Below, piece after piece: positions 55,901 to 64,000 of a DNA stretch of 64,000 nt. The position numbers and the translations under genes were made by a program. The notes below the pieces were generated by a model. The model saw only the letters and a program-made list of their open reading frames with translations. It was not told where the DNA came from and searched no databases. Every line of letters begins with the position of its first letter. Within the stretch, counting starts at the first letter, position 1. Source of the stretch: Blepharisma japonicum (taxonomy: Eukaryota > Ciliophora > Heterotrichea > Heterotrichida > Blepharismidae); the NCBI GenBank assembly GCA_949751835.1, contig CATKHK010000001.1, positions 806,001 to 870,000 on the forward strand. Reading direction: 5' to 3'.

Positions 55901-56963
55901 GGCTTTCTGAGCTGACCACTTCATTTACTTTTGCATTAGTTTTTATTCTTTTCGCTTTTGCCCCAAACTGTAGTGTATTCATTGATTCTTGAAAATACGC
56001 AATTGCAGGGGTCACATTACAGATTATTGAAGTTTTAGAATTCCCGGATAGTGCAGGTTGTAAAAGCCTTGTCATTTTAGAATCCCTATAGTTTACAAAA
56101 GGGTTGATTCCTTTAGCGGCGCCTTCTGATAGTTTTTGTATAACAGTAGACAAAGATAATAAACTTTTATTTATATTGGAGCCTTCTCGAAGTCTAAGGT
56201 TTTCTGCTTTGGTTTGTTGGACTCCTTCACTTCCTGCGAGATCTACAAGATTTAGCTGAGAAGAAAGGATTTTTGATTCATCAGAAGCACAGGAAGACTC
56301 TATATAGATTCGAAAAACGGTATGGGAGCGGGAGCTTTGAGAATTCATAGAGGTTTCTCCGATTTTTCGATTGGCTTCACCTGTAGTAAGAAGATTTAAA
56401 GCTTGAAATTCATTAGAAATGGTGTATTCAGTCAGCTTGTCAACGTAAACGCCTTTATCAAGCCTTTCTCTTATATCAAGATTGGTTTTTGTGGGGTCGA
56501 GAAGATCATTTACTTGTTCATTGTATACTTCAAGATAGGAAACGCGCAATAAAAATTCACGTTCAGGCTGGCTTTGGATTGCTGAAAAAATTTCTCGGAT
56601 TGAGAGAGGAATAATGCCAGGGGTTTCAGGGTTGCCTCTGATTGTATAGGTTTTTCCTGAAGAAGTTTGGCCATATGCAAAAATTGTTGTATTGATACCA
56701 TTTAAAGCGTTTAAAACAAAAGGCTTTGCTATAGACTCAAAAACCTCTTCATTTGAAGAATATTCAGGGAAAACTTTATCATAAGTGAAGCTTTGCCTTG
56801 TTTTTGTATTCAAAATTGTGTTTTCTTCTTGGAAAATTTTCCAAAATTCTGATGAAAAATTTGCCTTGAATTTTTCTTGATTGGAGCGAATTATTTCTTC
56901 TTGTTGTACGAATTCTGAGTTAGAAAGAGGACGAAATCTAACTGCAACAGTGATGCTTTCCAT
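52977..56963 (-). CDS. Kinesin-7 (CENP-E-like) motor protein
   Basis: A 1328-residue kinesin with an N-terminal motor (1 to ~335) and a long coiled coil. Motor motifs: VAVRFRPL, P-loop IFAYGQTSSGKTYTIRG, switch I NSQSSRSHTVFRI, switch II LNLVDLAGSEG, and YRDSKMTRLLQPALSGNSKT. Phrases such as SSNEEVFESIAKPFVLNALNGI (split: NEEVFES, AKPFV, LNGINTTIFAY) place it in the kinesin-7 group. An N-terminal motor implies plus-end-directed movement. Residues ~340-1280 are near-continuous coiled coil, including an internal duplication of 42 residues. The C-terminus is basic (PRKRGEKKKGF). CENP-E kinesins link kinetochores to microtubules; heterotrichs have several kinesin-7s, so the cargo is unknown. No intron and no TGA over the whole gene. 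Confidence 0.93.
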   Translation of the reverse strand: MESITVAVRFRPLSNSEFVQQEEIIRSNQEKFKANFSSEFWKIFQEENTILNTKTRQSFTYDKVFPEYSSNEEVFESIAKPFVLNALNGINTTIFAYGQTSSGKTYTIRGNPETPGIIPLSIREIFSAIQSQPEREFLLRVSYLEVYNEQVNDLLDPTKTNLDIRERLDKGVYVDKLTEYTISNEFQALNLLTTGEANRKIGETSMNSQSSRSHTVFRIYIESSCASDESKILSSQLNLVDLAGSEGVQQTKAENLRLREGSNINKSLLSLSTVIQKLSEGAAKGINPFVNYRDSKMTRLLQPALSGNSKTSIICNVTPAIAYFQESMNTLQFGAKAKRIKTNAKVNEVVSSESQLKNIQDEMKKLQLRIEELQDSLNDKNQELTRLKIENNEKDTYHSAILEKVENDNENLKKALIEKEEKLREIQNRIVHSERPSPASFNTPASNEERRSRIQSSLFMSRKTKNQTIEDKEYIATLETMLIERDETIASLRKDIEKIKNDYEEKYQIIIMEGELLNEQIQNHAEKTVDVQQYLDSINCLENEKEMMMFQIEEIKILKNKEIEEKMAENYRLRENIGFLNAKIDEFIRRDDVLMLSKLERDYQELLQILNMKEVEKTERETQIEILNERNKVLLDKFEEQARIVREQEIQISELEKQIEGASELEAKVKEYEEVCLSAVSSYENLEKVNKNLAEEHAKDLEKLESELKYLYEYIESKDKPLNETVRTLESQLKFEADKNEILCGEINEYQGIIFEEKKNNEENCKKIEIMQQEIKRMKEKNDEDREKLKNYENIENEIREYEVIIESFEKEKEELNKKVSELQNNLNDQLQFIGEITSLLESTQLENDRLLSKNSELSSISSNLQSKIAELSTLLSLAQSENQSLLQKSSDIEISYNSSLSKLEEFSVLIKSLQSDNQSLIDQKSEFEALYNASQSKLDELSNYLQENTNEKEKLEHEMNEFKARMADYEALYTTAQSRLDELSDFLQENSNEKDSLDNELSNLTTKNEELIQKLEYTETELNEVKLAYEQTNEENSTLVSKIEELEKNNTNKDHDKLQATLDKYLQENSSLNQALIQKDIEYSKLKEEFYQNQQAAINRSNEKNKERIFELKDQVEQWKTTVQEHEKTLKDLKDDKKKLQETLEQLEKENSDLSNLLSKKEKIISNSEEEITNLKRRNSYKRLQSDLIDESMVKSIFESERHDLYKKIQDAEFKQKCSEEDLTKFKKSYESIKIDNEMLLQGSRNLTKQKRELEKSLRLLEEENSDLKSELQKFKKLQEMSPIDIMPRKRGEKKKGFLPSELKNSRKDRKELKQRDSDYSQNCETQ
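53961..54176 (-). repeat. Internal 126-bp (42-residue) coding repeat in kinesin coiled coil
   Basis: Two successive copies begin ALYNASQSKLDELSNYLQEN and ALYTTAQSRLDELSDFLQEN, exactly 126 bp apart, that is six heptads. A weaker unit, YNSSLSKLEEFS, lies 35 residues earlier. The copies differ mostly by conservative changes, so the duplication is not recent. Confidence 0.75.
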
Positions 56964-57268
56964 ATAAAAATTATTACCGCCATTTTTAGGATTTAATTAA
57001 TCTTTGAAAAATTATTCATGATGAGTGTGAAATATAGAAAAAGGTGTTTATTGCATTAGCTTACTCAGCCATATATAATTAGATGATAATTATGAGATAA
57101 ATATTACAATTAAAATAAAAAGATTGAATTATATGATTGCAAGGATTCAAAAATAGGAATAGCATTTTTTGGATAATATTAAAAATTCAAGGCTGCTAAT
57201 CTTCAATTATTAAATTATAATTATAATTAATTTATAGCTTGTTAATGATACTGAACAATAATAAATTA
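56964..57268. other. Intergenic region, no gene seen
   Basis: 305 nt of AT-rich DNA upstream of the kinesin start and downstream of the AIG1-like stop. Nothing recognisable. Confidence 0.5.
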
Positions 57269-57958
57269 TTAAACTTCCATTGTTCTATGAAGCAGACTCA
57301 TAGATTGATAGACAGGCAGTCTTTCTTTTGGTCTTTGCTTCAACCATCTTAAGAGTTCAAAGCTCGCTAACAAAACTATAAATTCATATATCATCACTAA
57401 ATAAGTCCATATATTCTTATAAGTTATCAAAGGATACAAAGGTGTTTCATGTGTCAAGGTCCAAGGCAAATTGATTAACAATGAGTAAGCGCTAACAAAT
57501 ACAATAGCAAAAATCCAATGTTTCCTAATAAAATAAACTTTATTCAAATACACTTCAATAAGCATAAAGATAGGACATACAGCATGGACTGTTAAATTAT
57601 ATATAAGTGGCACTTTGATTACTCTCAAAGGATAAACATAAGTCCAGTATACGACAAATATGGTCAACTCTATTGGAAACACAAGCTCTAGGTATAAATG
57701 AGCCCAGCTGTGAATTGAATAATGTTTATAAGAGAGCAAAGATATCATAAAATAAATAGTTGTAAGCAGAACTCCTCAATCTGTGAGGAATAAAAAATAA
57801 ATCGAAGGATTAGATATAAAACCAATCATGAAAAATGTAAAAATATAGAGAAAAGCTAAAAGCCGGAAGCATATCATGATTAAAGGATATCTTGAGTGGA
57901 CGAGGTTGCTGGGAGGCTCTGTCCATATCTTTTTCAATATGCCTTGGAAATTTACCAT
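57269..57958 (-). CDS. FAR-17a/AIG1-like membrane protein
   Basis: A 229-residue protein with about six membrane helices, continuous from ATG at 57958 to TAA at 57269 through a TGA-Trp at 57776-57778. The pattern fits the AIG1/FAR-17a (ADTRP) family: LVFPIELTIFVVYWTYVYP, then NLTVHAVCPIFMLIEVY, where the His matches the catalytic His of AIG1 (NHxxHT..P....E), and a later LTHETPLYPLITY matching the conserved YP segment. Animal members are threonine hydrolases that cleave fatty-acid esters of hydroxy fatty acids. The nucleophile Thr should lie near the second helix; I cannot fix it with certainty. Length is normal for the family. Confidence 0.7.
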
Positions 57959-58160
57959 TTGCTCTTTTTATTATTGTTCCATTTTGTACACTTTTCAATA
58001 ATAAGTATCAATTTCTGCTATGTCTTAAAATTAGCTAATTTTCATTTCAATTGCCATTTAGAGCTCATTTAATATTAAAATGTTATAATTTGTTCATTTC
58101 ATTATAAAAGCGCTTTAATTGCAATTGATAATAATTATAAGTAAAAAAATAAAACCATTT

Positions 58161-60131
58161 ATGCAAGACCTTACAGCAACAGACACAAGATCCCCTGGGT
58201 CAACTTACTCTAAATTTACTGGAAGTACCAATGACTCTACTAGTTCTGATTCTTTACATTTTGAAATAAAAAAGCGTGAAGAGTTGCTCTCACGACTTCT
58301 CACAGAAAGTGAAATGTTAGAAAGAGATTCCATAGTTCCAGATCAACATAAACAAATTAGAGATCTAGAAAAAAAGATAGAAGAGTTGGAAAATAAAATG
58401 TAAAATCTAATTAGAGAATTGGAACTCAATGATGAAAAAATTTTGAAAAATGCTTTACAAAGATCATCAATGACCGCTTCAATATGAAAAATGAGGGCAA
58501 ATGATCTATATAATAAAGAAAAAAAAATCGCTCTGAAAATGAACGGGGCTGAACTTATTGTGGATGATATTTCTAGCACTTGCAACCAAGAAAAGGCGAA
58601 AGTAAAATATTTAAATGATCACTTAGAGCTAGCAAGAACTACAAGGACAGCTCAAATGGAAGCCAGGATTAATGACGCAAAATCTCTTAAATCTGAGCTA
58701 GAACCAGACTTAAAAAAGACTGAAAAATCTTCAAAAAATCTTGAAATTTTTGTCCATAAAGAAAGAATGAAATCTGTATACGCAAAATTATCAAAACTTG
58801 ATAAAGAAACAGTCTCAAGAAAAGAAGAAAATGAAAAAAAGGTAGAAACAATTAATAAAATGTACAAAATCACTGAAACAAATAGCTTAGATAAAGCTTT
58901 GCAAGAATATGAAAAAGTCATAGGAATGAACGCAAGTCTCAGTCAGCAGGCTGACTCTATTTTAAATGACATAAAATCTGCTGAGCTAAGGAAAAATGAA
59001 ATTTTCATAGAAAAATCACAGCTTTTAAGAGTAGAAAATACAGATCCTAGGCTAGACTTAGAAAAAAAATTGGAGCTACTTAATGAAGATGCTTATATTG
59101 AATACCATCAAGCTATAACTGATTCAAAATTTATTGAAAGCAATTTCCAATCATTATATGCGCTTTTAGTGCACTTATATGAAGGTGTCTCATTAGTAGC
59201 AAAAAGAATTAATAATGCTAGTATAAATAAAATTTCAGGCCAAACTACAATAGAAACTCTTCCTCCAAACACCCAAAGGGAATATGAAACAGAGCTAAAA
59301 AAGCTTTTGGAATATTTATCTACACAGATTTCAGCTGCTGAAACTTATGTATTAACCTCAGTTAATAAATCGAAGATGGCTCGATCATTTAATCCTAAAG
59401 TAAGAATAGAGAATGGTCATCCATATGTAAATATTGAAATTTCAGTGCCTAGAAGAGATTATACAGAAACTCCTCATTCGCTCACAAGCACTTTTAAAAA
59501 TTCCTCACATTTTTTAAGACAAGATTTAATGAACCGACAAAGCTCAGTTGTTGATATGATTCTAGGAGCTGAGGATATAGAGAGAAATGCTATAAGACTC
59601 GTTAAAAATCGGTTAAAAATGTCAGAAAAAGCTGAGATTTTTGATACAAATAATGATACAAAGCGTTCTGATTATGATGAAGACGCTTATCAAGACAAAG
59701 AAGATGAAAATTTATTGAGCCCAATTTCAGAAAATTTTACAAGAGAGTTTGATGAAATCACAGGAATAAATAATATTAATAAAAAACTGCAGACTATTAC
59801 AGCAAAAGCTCACCAGTTTAGAAAAGTGCTATCTACAGAAAAAGAAAGCTTAAGAACTTTAAGCTTAGAATTAGCCAAAAAAAGGTATTAATTATTTAGA
59901 ATAAAACTAGCTCGAGAACGACAAAAAATCCAACCATTTGTGATGACTCCAAAAGTCAAGCACATAAAAAACCTAGAACTCCCTCCTTTAATAAAAGAAA
60001 AGCGGCTCACCTCCACCCCTTCTGCCAAAACAGTCCCAAGCACTCCTAGTAAGCGAAGCCCTACCAGCAGTACAAAATCTATCATAATGCCAGACTACAT
60101 TGGCCGCATAAAAGCGATCTATGAATTATAA
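58161..60131 (+). CDS. Coiled-coil protein, three exons (646 aa)
   Basis: ATG at 58161, TAA at 60129-60131, introns at 58400-58414 and 59885-59899, and a TGA-Trp at 58485-58487 (TASIWKMRAND). Residues ~35-330 are a long charged coiled coil. A middle segment (~345-450) has a folded look (KVRIENGHPYVNIEISVPRR). The C-terminal third is acidic, then coiled, and ends in a Pro/Thr/Ser/Lys-rich tail (STPSAKTVPSTPSKRSPTSS) that may be phosphorylated. I do not recognise the family. It converges on the ING gene with 16 nt between stop codons. Confidence 0.8.
58400..58414 (+). other. 15-nt intron
   Basis: GTAAAATCTAATTAG. It contains an in-frame TAA and TAG; removal joins KKIEELENK to ELELNDEKILKNAL and keeps the coiled coil. 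Confidence 0.9.
59885..59899 (+). other. 15-nt intron
   Basis: GTATTAATTATTTAG. In-frame TAA; removal joins LSLELAKKR to IKLARERQKIQPF. Confidence 0.88.
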
Positions 60132-60147
60132 ATAAAACTGATATTAT

Positions 60148-60747
60148 TTAACTGATTTTTGGCTTACATTCATTACAATACCATTGTCCATTCGGCTTCG
60201 CCGTAACCCCTGCACATTGGAAATGAAATCATTCATATTTACAATTTCCCCCATCACAGGCTATCATTTCTCCATAGCACGGCTTATTACAATAACAATA
60301 TTTACGCCTTATATTGTTTTGGAAATCCTCGTCTAAATACATACTGAACTCTTCGTCAGCTGCCGTTGAGTCTTTTTCTGATTTTTGATGTTTTAAAGGG
60401 GACCCTTCTTCAGATTTCACGTCACAGCTGTATGCTAATAAGTCTTTTTCAAGCCGCCTGGACTCCGTATCTGCCATATCTAGAATTTGTTTACTTATAG
60501 CGATTTTTTCGTCAGATAAATTGGAGACTTCTTCTTGTTTTTCACGGATTTTTTGGAGTAGATCGGTGTTTTCGAGGATGATTTTGCCATCTTTGGAGAG
60601 GGTATTAAAGTAGTCGGTGATTAAATATTGAAGTTCTTTGGTAAGCTCTTCAGCTTTGTAGTCAAGCTGTCTGATAAGATCGAGAGAACGAACTAATTCA
60701 ATAGGGAAATAGTTGATTGAGCTGAGGACTTCTTCTAAATACGACAT
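60148..60747 (-). CDS. ING-family PHD-finger protein
   Basis: A 199-residue protein from ATG at 60747 to TAA at 60148-60150. The N-terminal ING helix-pair domain (residues 1 to ~105: YLEEVLSSINYFPIELVRSL, then LDLIRQLDYKAEEL) is followed by an acidic linker and a C-terminal PHD finger: YCYCNKPCYGEMIACDGGNC, KYEWFHFQCAGV and GQWYCNEC. The Trp in EWFH, part of the aromatic cage and invariant in ING PHD fingers, is encoded by TGA at 60229-60231; with the standard code the protein would stop in mid-finger. ING proteins read H3K4me3 and direct histone acetyltransferase or deacetylase complexes. Confidence 0.93.
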
Positions 60748-60905
60748 TATTGATGATGGGGGATCATAGGAAATAATTTTATCAGCAAGATATGTTTTGA
60801 GTCTTTTGACTAGTTTTAGAGGAAAATGACTTTTTTGAGATAGAAAATCAATTTAACAAAATCAATTAATATAAACTTAAAATAGGTATTAATAAATTAT
60901 AAGCA

Positions 60906-61736
60906 ATGAGGACGGACTACTTAGACTCCTTAGCAAACACTTCTTTTGATCGCTCTGAAGCCCAACAATTCCGTGAAAAGTGCAGAACTGGCGAACATTC
61001 TGGTCCTACAACAGGCTTTTGTATGAAATTCGTCCAAGCAAACATGGTCATCCTCCCAAAAACTTATGCTTATGATTTTCTACTTTTCTGTCAAAGAAAC
61101 CCAAAGCCTTGTCCTCTTTTAGAAGTGACTGAACAAGGTAGCTATATCCCTTCAATCCTTGCCCCCTCAGCTGATCTCCGTACCGATCTTCCTAAGTACA
61201 ACATTTTACAATCTGGTGCCATCACAGACCAAGTAACCAATATCTCTGAATATTGGTCAGAAGATCTTGTGTCCTTCTTATTAGGCTGTTCTTTTAGCTT
61301 TGAAGAAGCTTTATTATCTGCTAAAATCCCAGTAAGACAAATTGAAGAAAATAAAAATGTTCCTATGTATGCAACTTCAATCCCTTGTAGAGATTCTGGG
61401 GTTTTCAGGAATTCTAAACTAGTAGTTTCTATGAGGCCAATTCCTATTGAAATGGTTAATGATGCTATAAATGTGACGGCAAGGTTCCCTACAGTCCATG
61501 GATCTCCTGTGCAGATTGGCAAACCAGAAGAAATAGGGATTGAAGATATTAATAGAGTAGACTATGGAGAAAGCGTTACTATAAATGAAGGAGAAATCCC
61601 TATATTTTGGGCGTGTGGGGTAACACCTATGAAAGCTATTATTGATGCGAATTTACCATTCGCAATAACCCATGCTCCTGGGCATATGTTTATCACTGAC
61701 AAACTAAATTCAGAATTAAATATCTTTTCTATATAA
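60906..61736 (+). CDS. DUF1445 / UPF0317 family protein (hydro-lyase-like)
   Basis: A 276-residue protein from ATG at 60906 to TAA at 61736. It matches the DUF1445 family (UPF0317, also the core of human DGLUCY, a mitochondrial D-glutamate cyclase): GPTTGFCMKFVQANMVILP at ~37-55, the FCQRNPKPCPLLEV segment, DLRTDLPKY, FLLGCSFSFEEALL, FWACGVTPMKAI and the closing ITHAPGHMFITD. Those blocks hold most family-invariant residues, so it is likely active; the substrate is not shown, with D-glutamate or a related acid most likely. The family is mainly bacterial and fungal, so transfer is possible but cannot be judged here. No organelle leader is obvious and no TGA codon is present. Confidence 0.85.
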   Translation: MRTDYLDSLANTSFDRSEAQQFREKCRTGEHSGPTTGFCMKFVQANMVILPKTYAYDFLLFCQRNPKPCPLLEVTEQGSYIPSILAPSADLRTDLPKYNILQSGAITDQVTNISEYWSEDLVSFLLGCSFSFEEALLSAKIPVRQIEENKNVPMYATSIPCRDSGVFRNSKLVVSMRPIPIEMVNDAINVTARFPTVHGSPVQIGKPEEIGIEDINRVDYGESVTINEGEIPIFWACGVTPMKAIIDANLPFAITHAPGHMFITDKLNSELNIFSI

Positions 61737-61774
61737 ATTTCTACATAGTTTTCATATTTCTTATAATCCCTAAT

Positions 61775-64000
61775 ATGAACGTCGAGATGTCAACTCCTTA
61801 TTCTCTGCTTCGGAACTCAATAGTAAGGAAAACTTCAATTGATAAAGTAGTCCAAAATATTTACGAAGAAATAAGCAAGCGCGCCACCACAATTGACACT
61901 ATTGCTTATTCTATACTGACTGACCCATCCGAAGAAGTTTTATTTATAGGAGGGGATGGGACTATTGACGTCTATAGGCTGTCTAACTATGAAAAGCTTT
62001 TCACACTAAAAGGTCACCAGCAGCAGGTCAATGCGCTGGCAATAAAATCTGATAACTCGTGCTTGTTTTCGGGTGGGACTGATAAAACTATTAGAAGATG
62101 GGATATGACGAATAGAAATAATAAGGTTTTAGAAGGCCATGAAGACGCTATTTCAGCACTTGTACTTGTTGATGATAATAAGCTGATATCATCAAGTATA
62201 GACAAAACTATGAGGATTTGGGATGTAATTAACATGAAACTGGAAGCAAAGCTAGAGGAAGAAGAAGAAATCTACTCAATTTCATATACAAAGGTAGGAG
62301 GGCTGATCGCAGCTGCCTGTCAGGACTCATCAATTAGAATCTGAAGCTTTGGAAAGCTGCAAAGGTTATCAATCTTAACAGGCCACAGAGACAAAATTAT
62401 ATCACTAGCCTTTTTACCTGATGAAAGATACTTGATATCTGGAGGCTGGGATAATACAGTTAGAATATGAGACATAAGTGAATTAAGGTGTATAGACGTG
62501 CTGGAAGGGCATAATGATAGAGTTTACTGTGTAGCTGCAACACATGATGCTAAATATTTTTTTTCTTCAGGCCGTGATAAGAGTATAAAAATTTGGGATG
62601 GCCAAAATAGAAAATTAGTATGCAATCTTGAAGAATTAGGAGAAAGCACAACCACTATGTTTGTGTCACAAAAAAATACGTTTTTAATATGTGGAGCTGA
62701 TTCTAGAGTATGAATATGAAGATTAAGCGAACAATATATTGATTTTGAGCTTTCTGCACATGCAGGGAAGGTTACATGTTTATTAACAGTCCCATCAAGC
62801 CCTGAAAAACTAATTTCAGCTGGAAATGATAGATCATTGTGCCTATGAGGAATCGAAGATTTAAGCTTACTAAAACAAGGAAGAGGGCATAATGGATCTA
62901 TCTGAACACTAGCTTATTGCAAAGAAATCAACGCTGTAGCTAGCGGCAGTGAAGATTGCTCAGTAAGAATCTGAAAAATGGACGAGCTTAATAGCGAAAT
63001 GGCTTTAATTGGCCACACAGATGCGATATTCTGCTTATGCTTTTACAATAAAGGAAAAAACTTAATTTCAGGCAGCAAAGATTGCAGTCTACGCACTTGG
63101 GACTTAGAAAAAGCAGCTGAGCTCAGAAAACAACTATGTGACGACATAGTAATCTGTGCAGCCCTCTCACGTGACGAAAACATCTTAGTAGTCGGATGCG
63201 GATCTAACGTTGATATCAGAAAATTTCCTTCTCTGCAGCTTAAAGTTTCATTAAAAAAGCACGATTGTACTGTAACAACCATTTTAATGGTGCAGGATAC
63301 CCATATAATTTCAGGAAGTGTTGACGGAAAAATCATTATTTGGAGTATTGAGCTTGAAATGTTCGAAACCATCCTGCAGTCCCACACAGCAGAAATCACC
63401 TGTTTAACCAAAACTGCTAATGACCGCTTTTTGATTTCTTCTTCAAAAGACGGGTTTATTCGCTTCTGGGATATCATGTGGCGCAAAGAAATAGCTTCAG
63501 TTCCTCTGGGAAGTCCTATATCAAGTGTTACCCTTTGTGCTGGATTTTTATTTGCAGGGATGAATAAAAATGTTCTGGCTATGAAAAACCCTCTGTCGAA
63601 ACAGTCAAAGATCAAGCTTTTTGGACCAGTTCCTTATTCTTTGCCACTGACAAGATACATAAAAGAATTTATTGATGATTCAGCCCATCCTCCTCAGTTT
63701 CGAGAGGATATGAATAAATGGACCATTATGCCGTGACGTATAAATATGATTCATTTATATTGTTATTATGGAAATGCAAAATATGTGAAGCAAGGCTTGT
63801 CAACTGGTTGCAGCTTTATTAAAAATAAATTGGAAGAAACGCCGCTATATATGAGTATGAAAAGAGGGAATCAGAACTGTGTAGAAGCCATTGCAAAACA
63901 TGTAGCGACTGAGCTGGAATTTTATCCTGGTGTGCTTAATATTTTAGAAGATGAGCTGCCTTTATTAAATTTAGCTGCCCCTAAGTCTTTGCCAATTTTT
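61775..64000 (+). CDS. WD40-repeat protein with ankyrin-like continuation, 3' end outside window (partial)
   Basis: ATG at 61775; the frame is open to the window end (742 codons) through many TGA-Trp codons. A ~45-residue helical N-terminus leads into about a dozen WD40 repeats (to ~residue 600), with units such as LKGHQQQVNALAI and LISGGWDNTVRIW. Several repeat-final Trp are TGA (62342-62344, 62468-62470, 62972-62974), others TGG. After the propellers comes a stretch of ~60 residues, a TGA-Trp at 63734-63736, and then ankyrin-like helices (NMIHLYCYYGNAKYVKQGL, ETPLYMSMKRGNQNCVEAI). Some ciliate proteins of this layout continue into an ion-channel domain; the window ends too early to tell. 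Confidence 0.88.

Noticed and set aside
63043-63615. 190-residue antisense open frame inside the WD40 gene
   Set aside because: Shadow of clear WD40 repeats on the plus strand; composition is not protein-like.
1-64000. TAG=Gln nuclear code (NCBI table 15)
   Set aside because: No in-frame TAG is found within the genes, whereas in-frame TGA is common and falls on Trp positions.
1-64000. Transposons, germline-limited inserts, telomere repeats, CRISPR arrays
   Set aside because: No transposase, terminal inverted repeats, direct-repeat arrays or telomere-type tandem repeats were seen; genes are intact across the window.

Overview
This window looks like somatic (macronuclear) DNA of a heterotrich ciliate close to Blepharisma. 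Three things seen in the sequence support that. First, TGA is read as tryptophan: about twenty genes only become whole when in-frame TGA is translated as Trp, and the TGA codons fall on conserved Trp positions (PHD finger, TBC domain, CFAP97 motif, WD40 repeat ends). Second, introns are tiny: nine are needed to keep genes in frame, seven of 15 nt and two of 16 nt, all GT...AG. Third, the DNA is AT-rich and gene-dense with very short spacers. Read with the standard code the window would break into many false short genes; read with TGA=Trp and mini-introns it holds 31 protein genes, 29 of them complete.

Layout. 1-2.5 kb: two coiled-coil genes and an empty stretch. 2.5-8.8 kb: a 2094-residue guanylate cyclase fused to a degenerate P4-ATPase. 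8.9-11.8 kb: RAD23, two small orphans and COQ5. 12.4-20.6 kb: one 2726-residue surface receptor with Cys-rich/LamG-like repeats, a REJ region, a GPS-like motif and C-terminal membrane helices. 20.8-24.5 kb: a small possibly lipidated protein divergent from a Sen1/Upf1-like helicase. 24.6-34.5 kb, all minus strand: an F-BAR/TBC RabGAP fusion, a CFAP97-domain protein, a PROPPIN (Atg18/WIPI) and a 1567-residue IQ/EF-hand protein. 34.8-39.8 kb: ethanolamine-phosphate cytidylyltransferase with a zinc-binding extension, a cyclic-nucleotide-binding channel and mitochondrial ribosomal protein mL49. 39.8-48.1 kb, all minus: an ionotropic-glutamate-receptor-like channel, a TatD nuclease, a small orphan, an SCP/NIF-type phosphatase and a large helical-repeat protein. 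48.8-57 kb: a C2H2 zinc-finger protein, a catalytically dead PMCA-like P-type ATPase lacking its nucleotide domain, an MDR oxidoreductase and a kinesin-7. 57.3-64 kb: an AIG1-like membrane hydrolase, a coiled-coil protein, an ING/PHD protein, a DUF1445 protein and a WD40 protein that runs off the end.

The genes do not form an operon or island. Several belong to membrane and second-messenger signalling (cGMP synthesis, a CNBD channel, a glutamate-receptor-like channel, EF-hand protein, two pseudo-P-type ATPases), others to housekeeping. cGMP has been linked to the light response of Blepharisma in published physiology, so the cyclase and CNBD channel are natural candidates there, but the sequence does not show that. 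No tRNA, rRNA, CRISPR, telomere repeat or transposon was recognised. One GC-richer hairpin element near 42.8 kb is the only ncRNA candidate.
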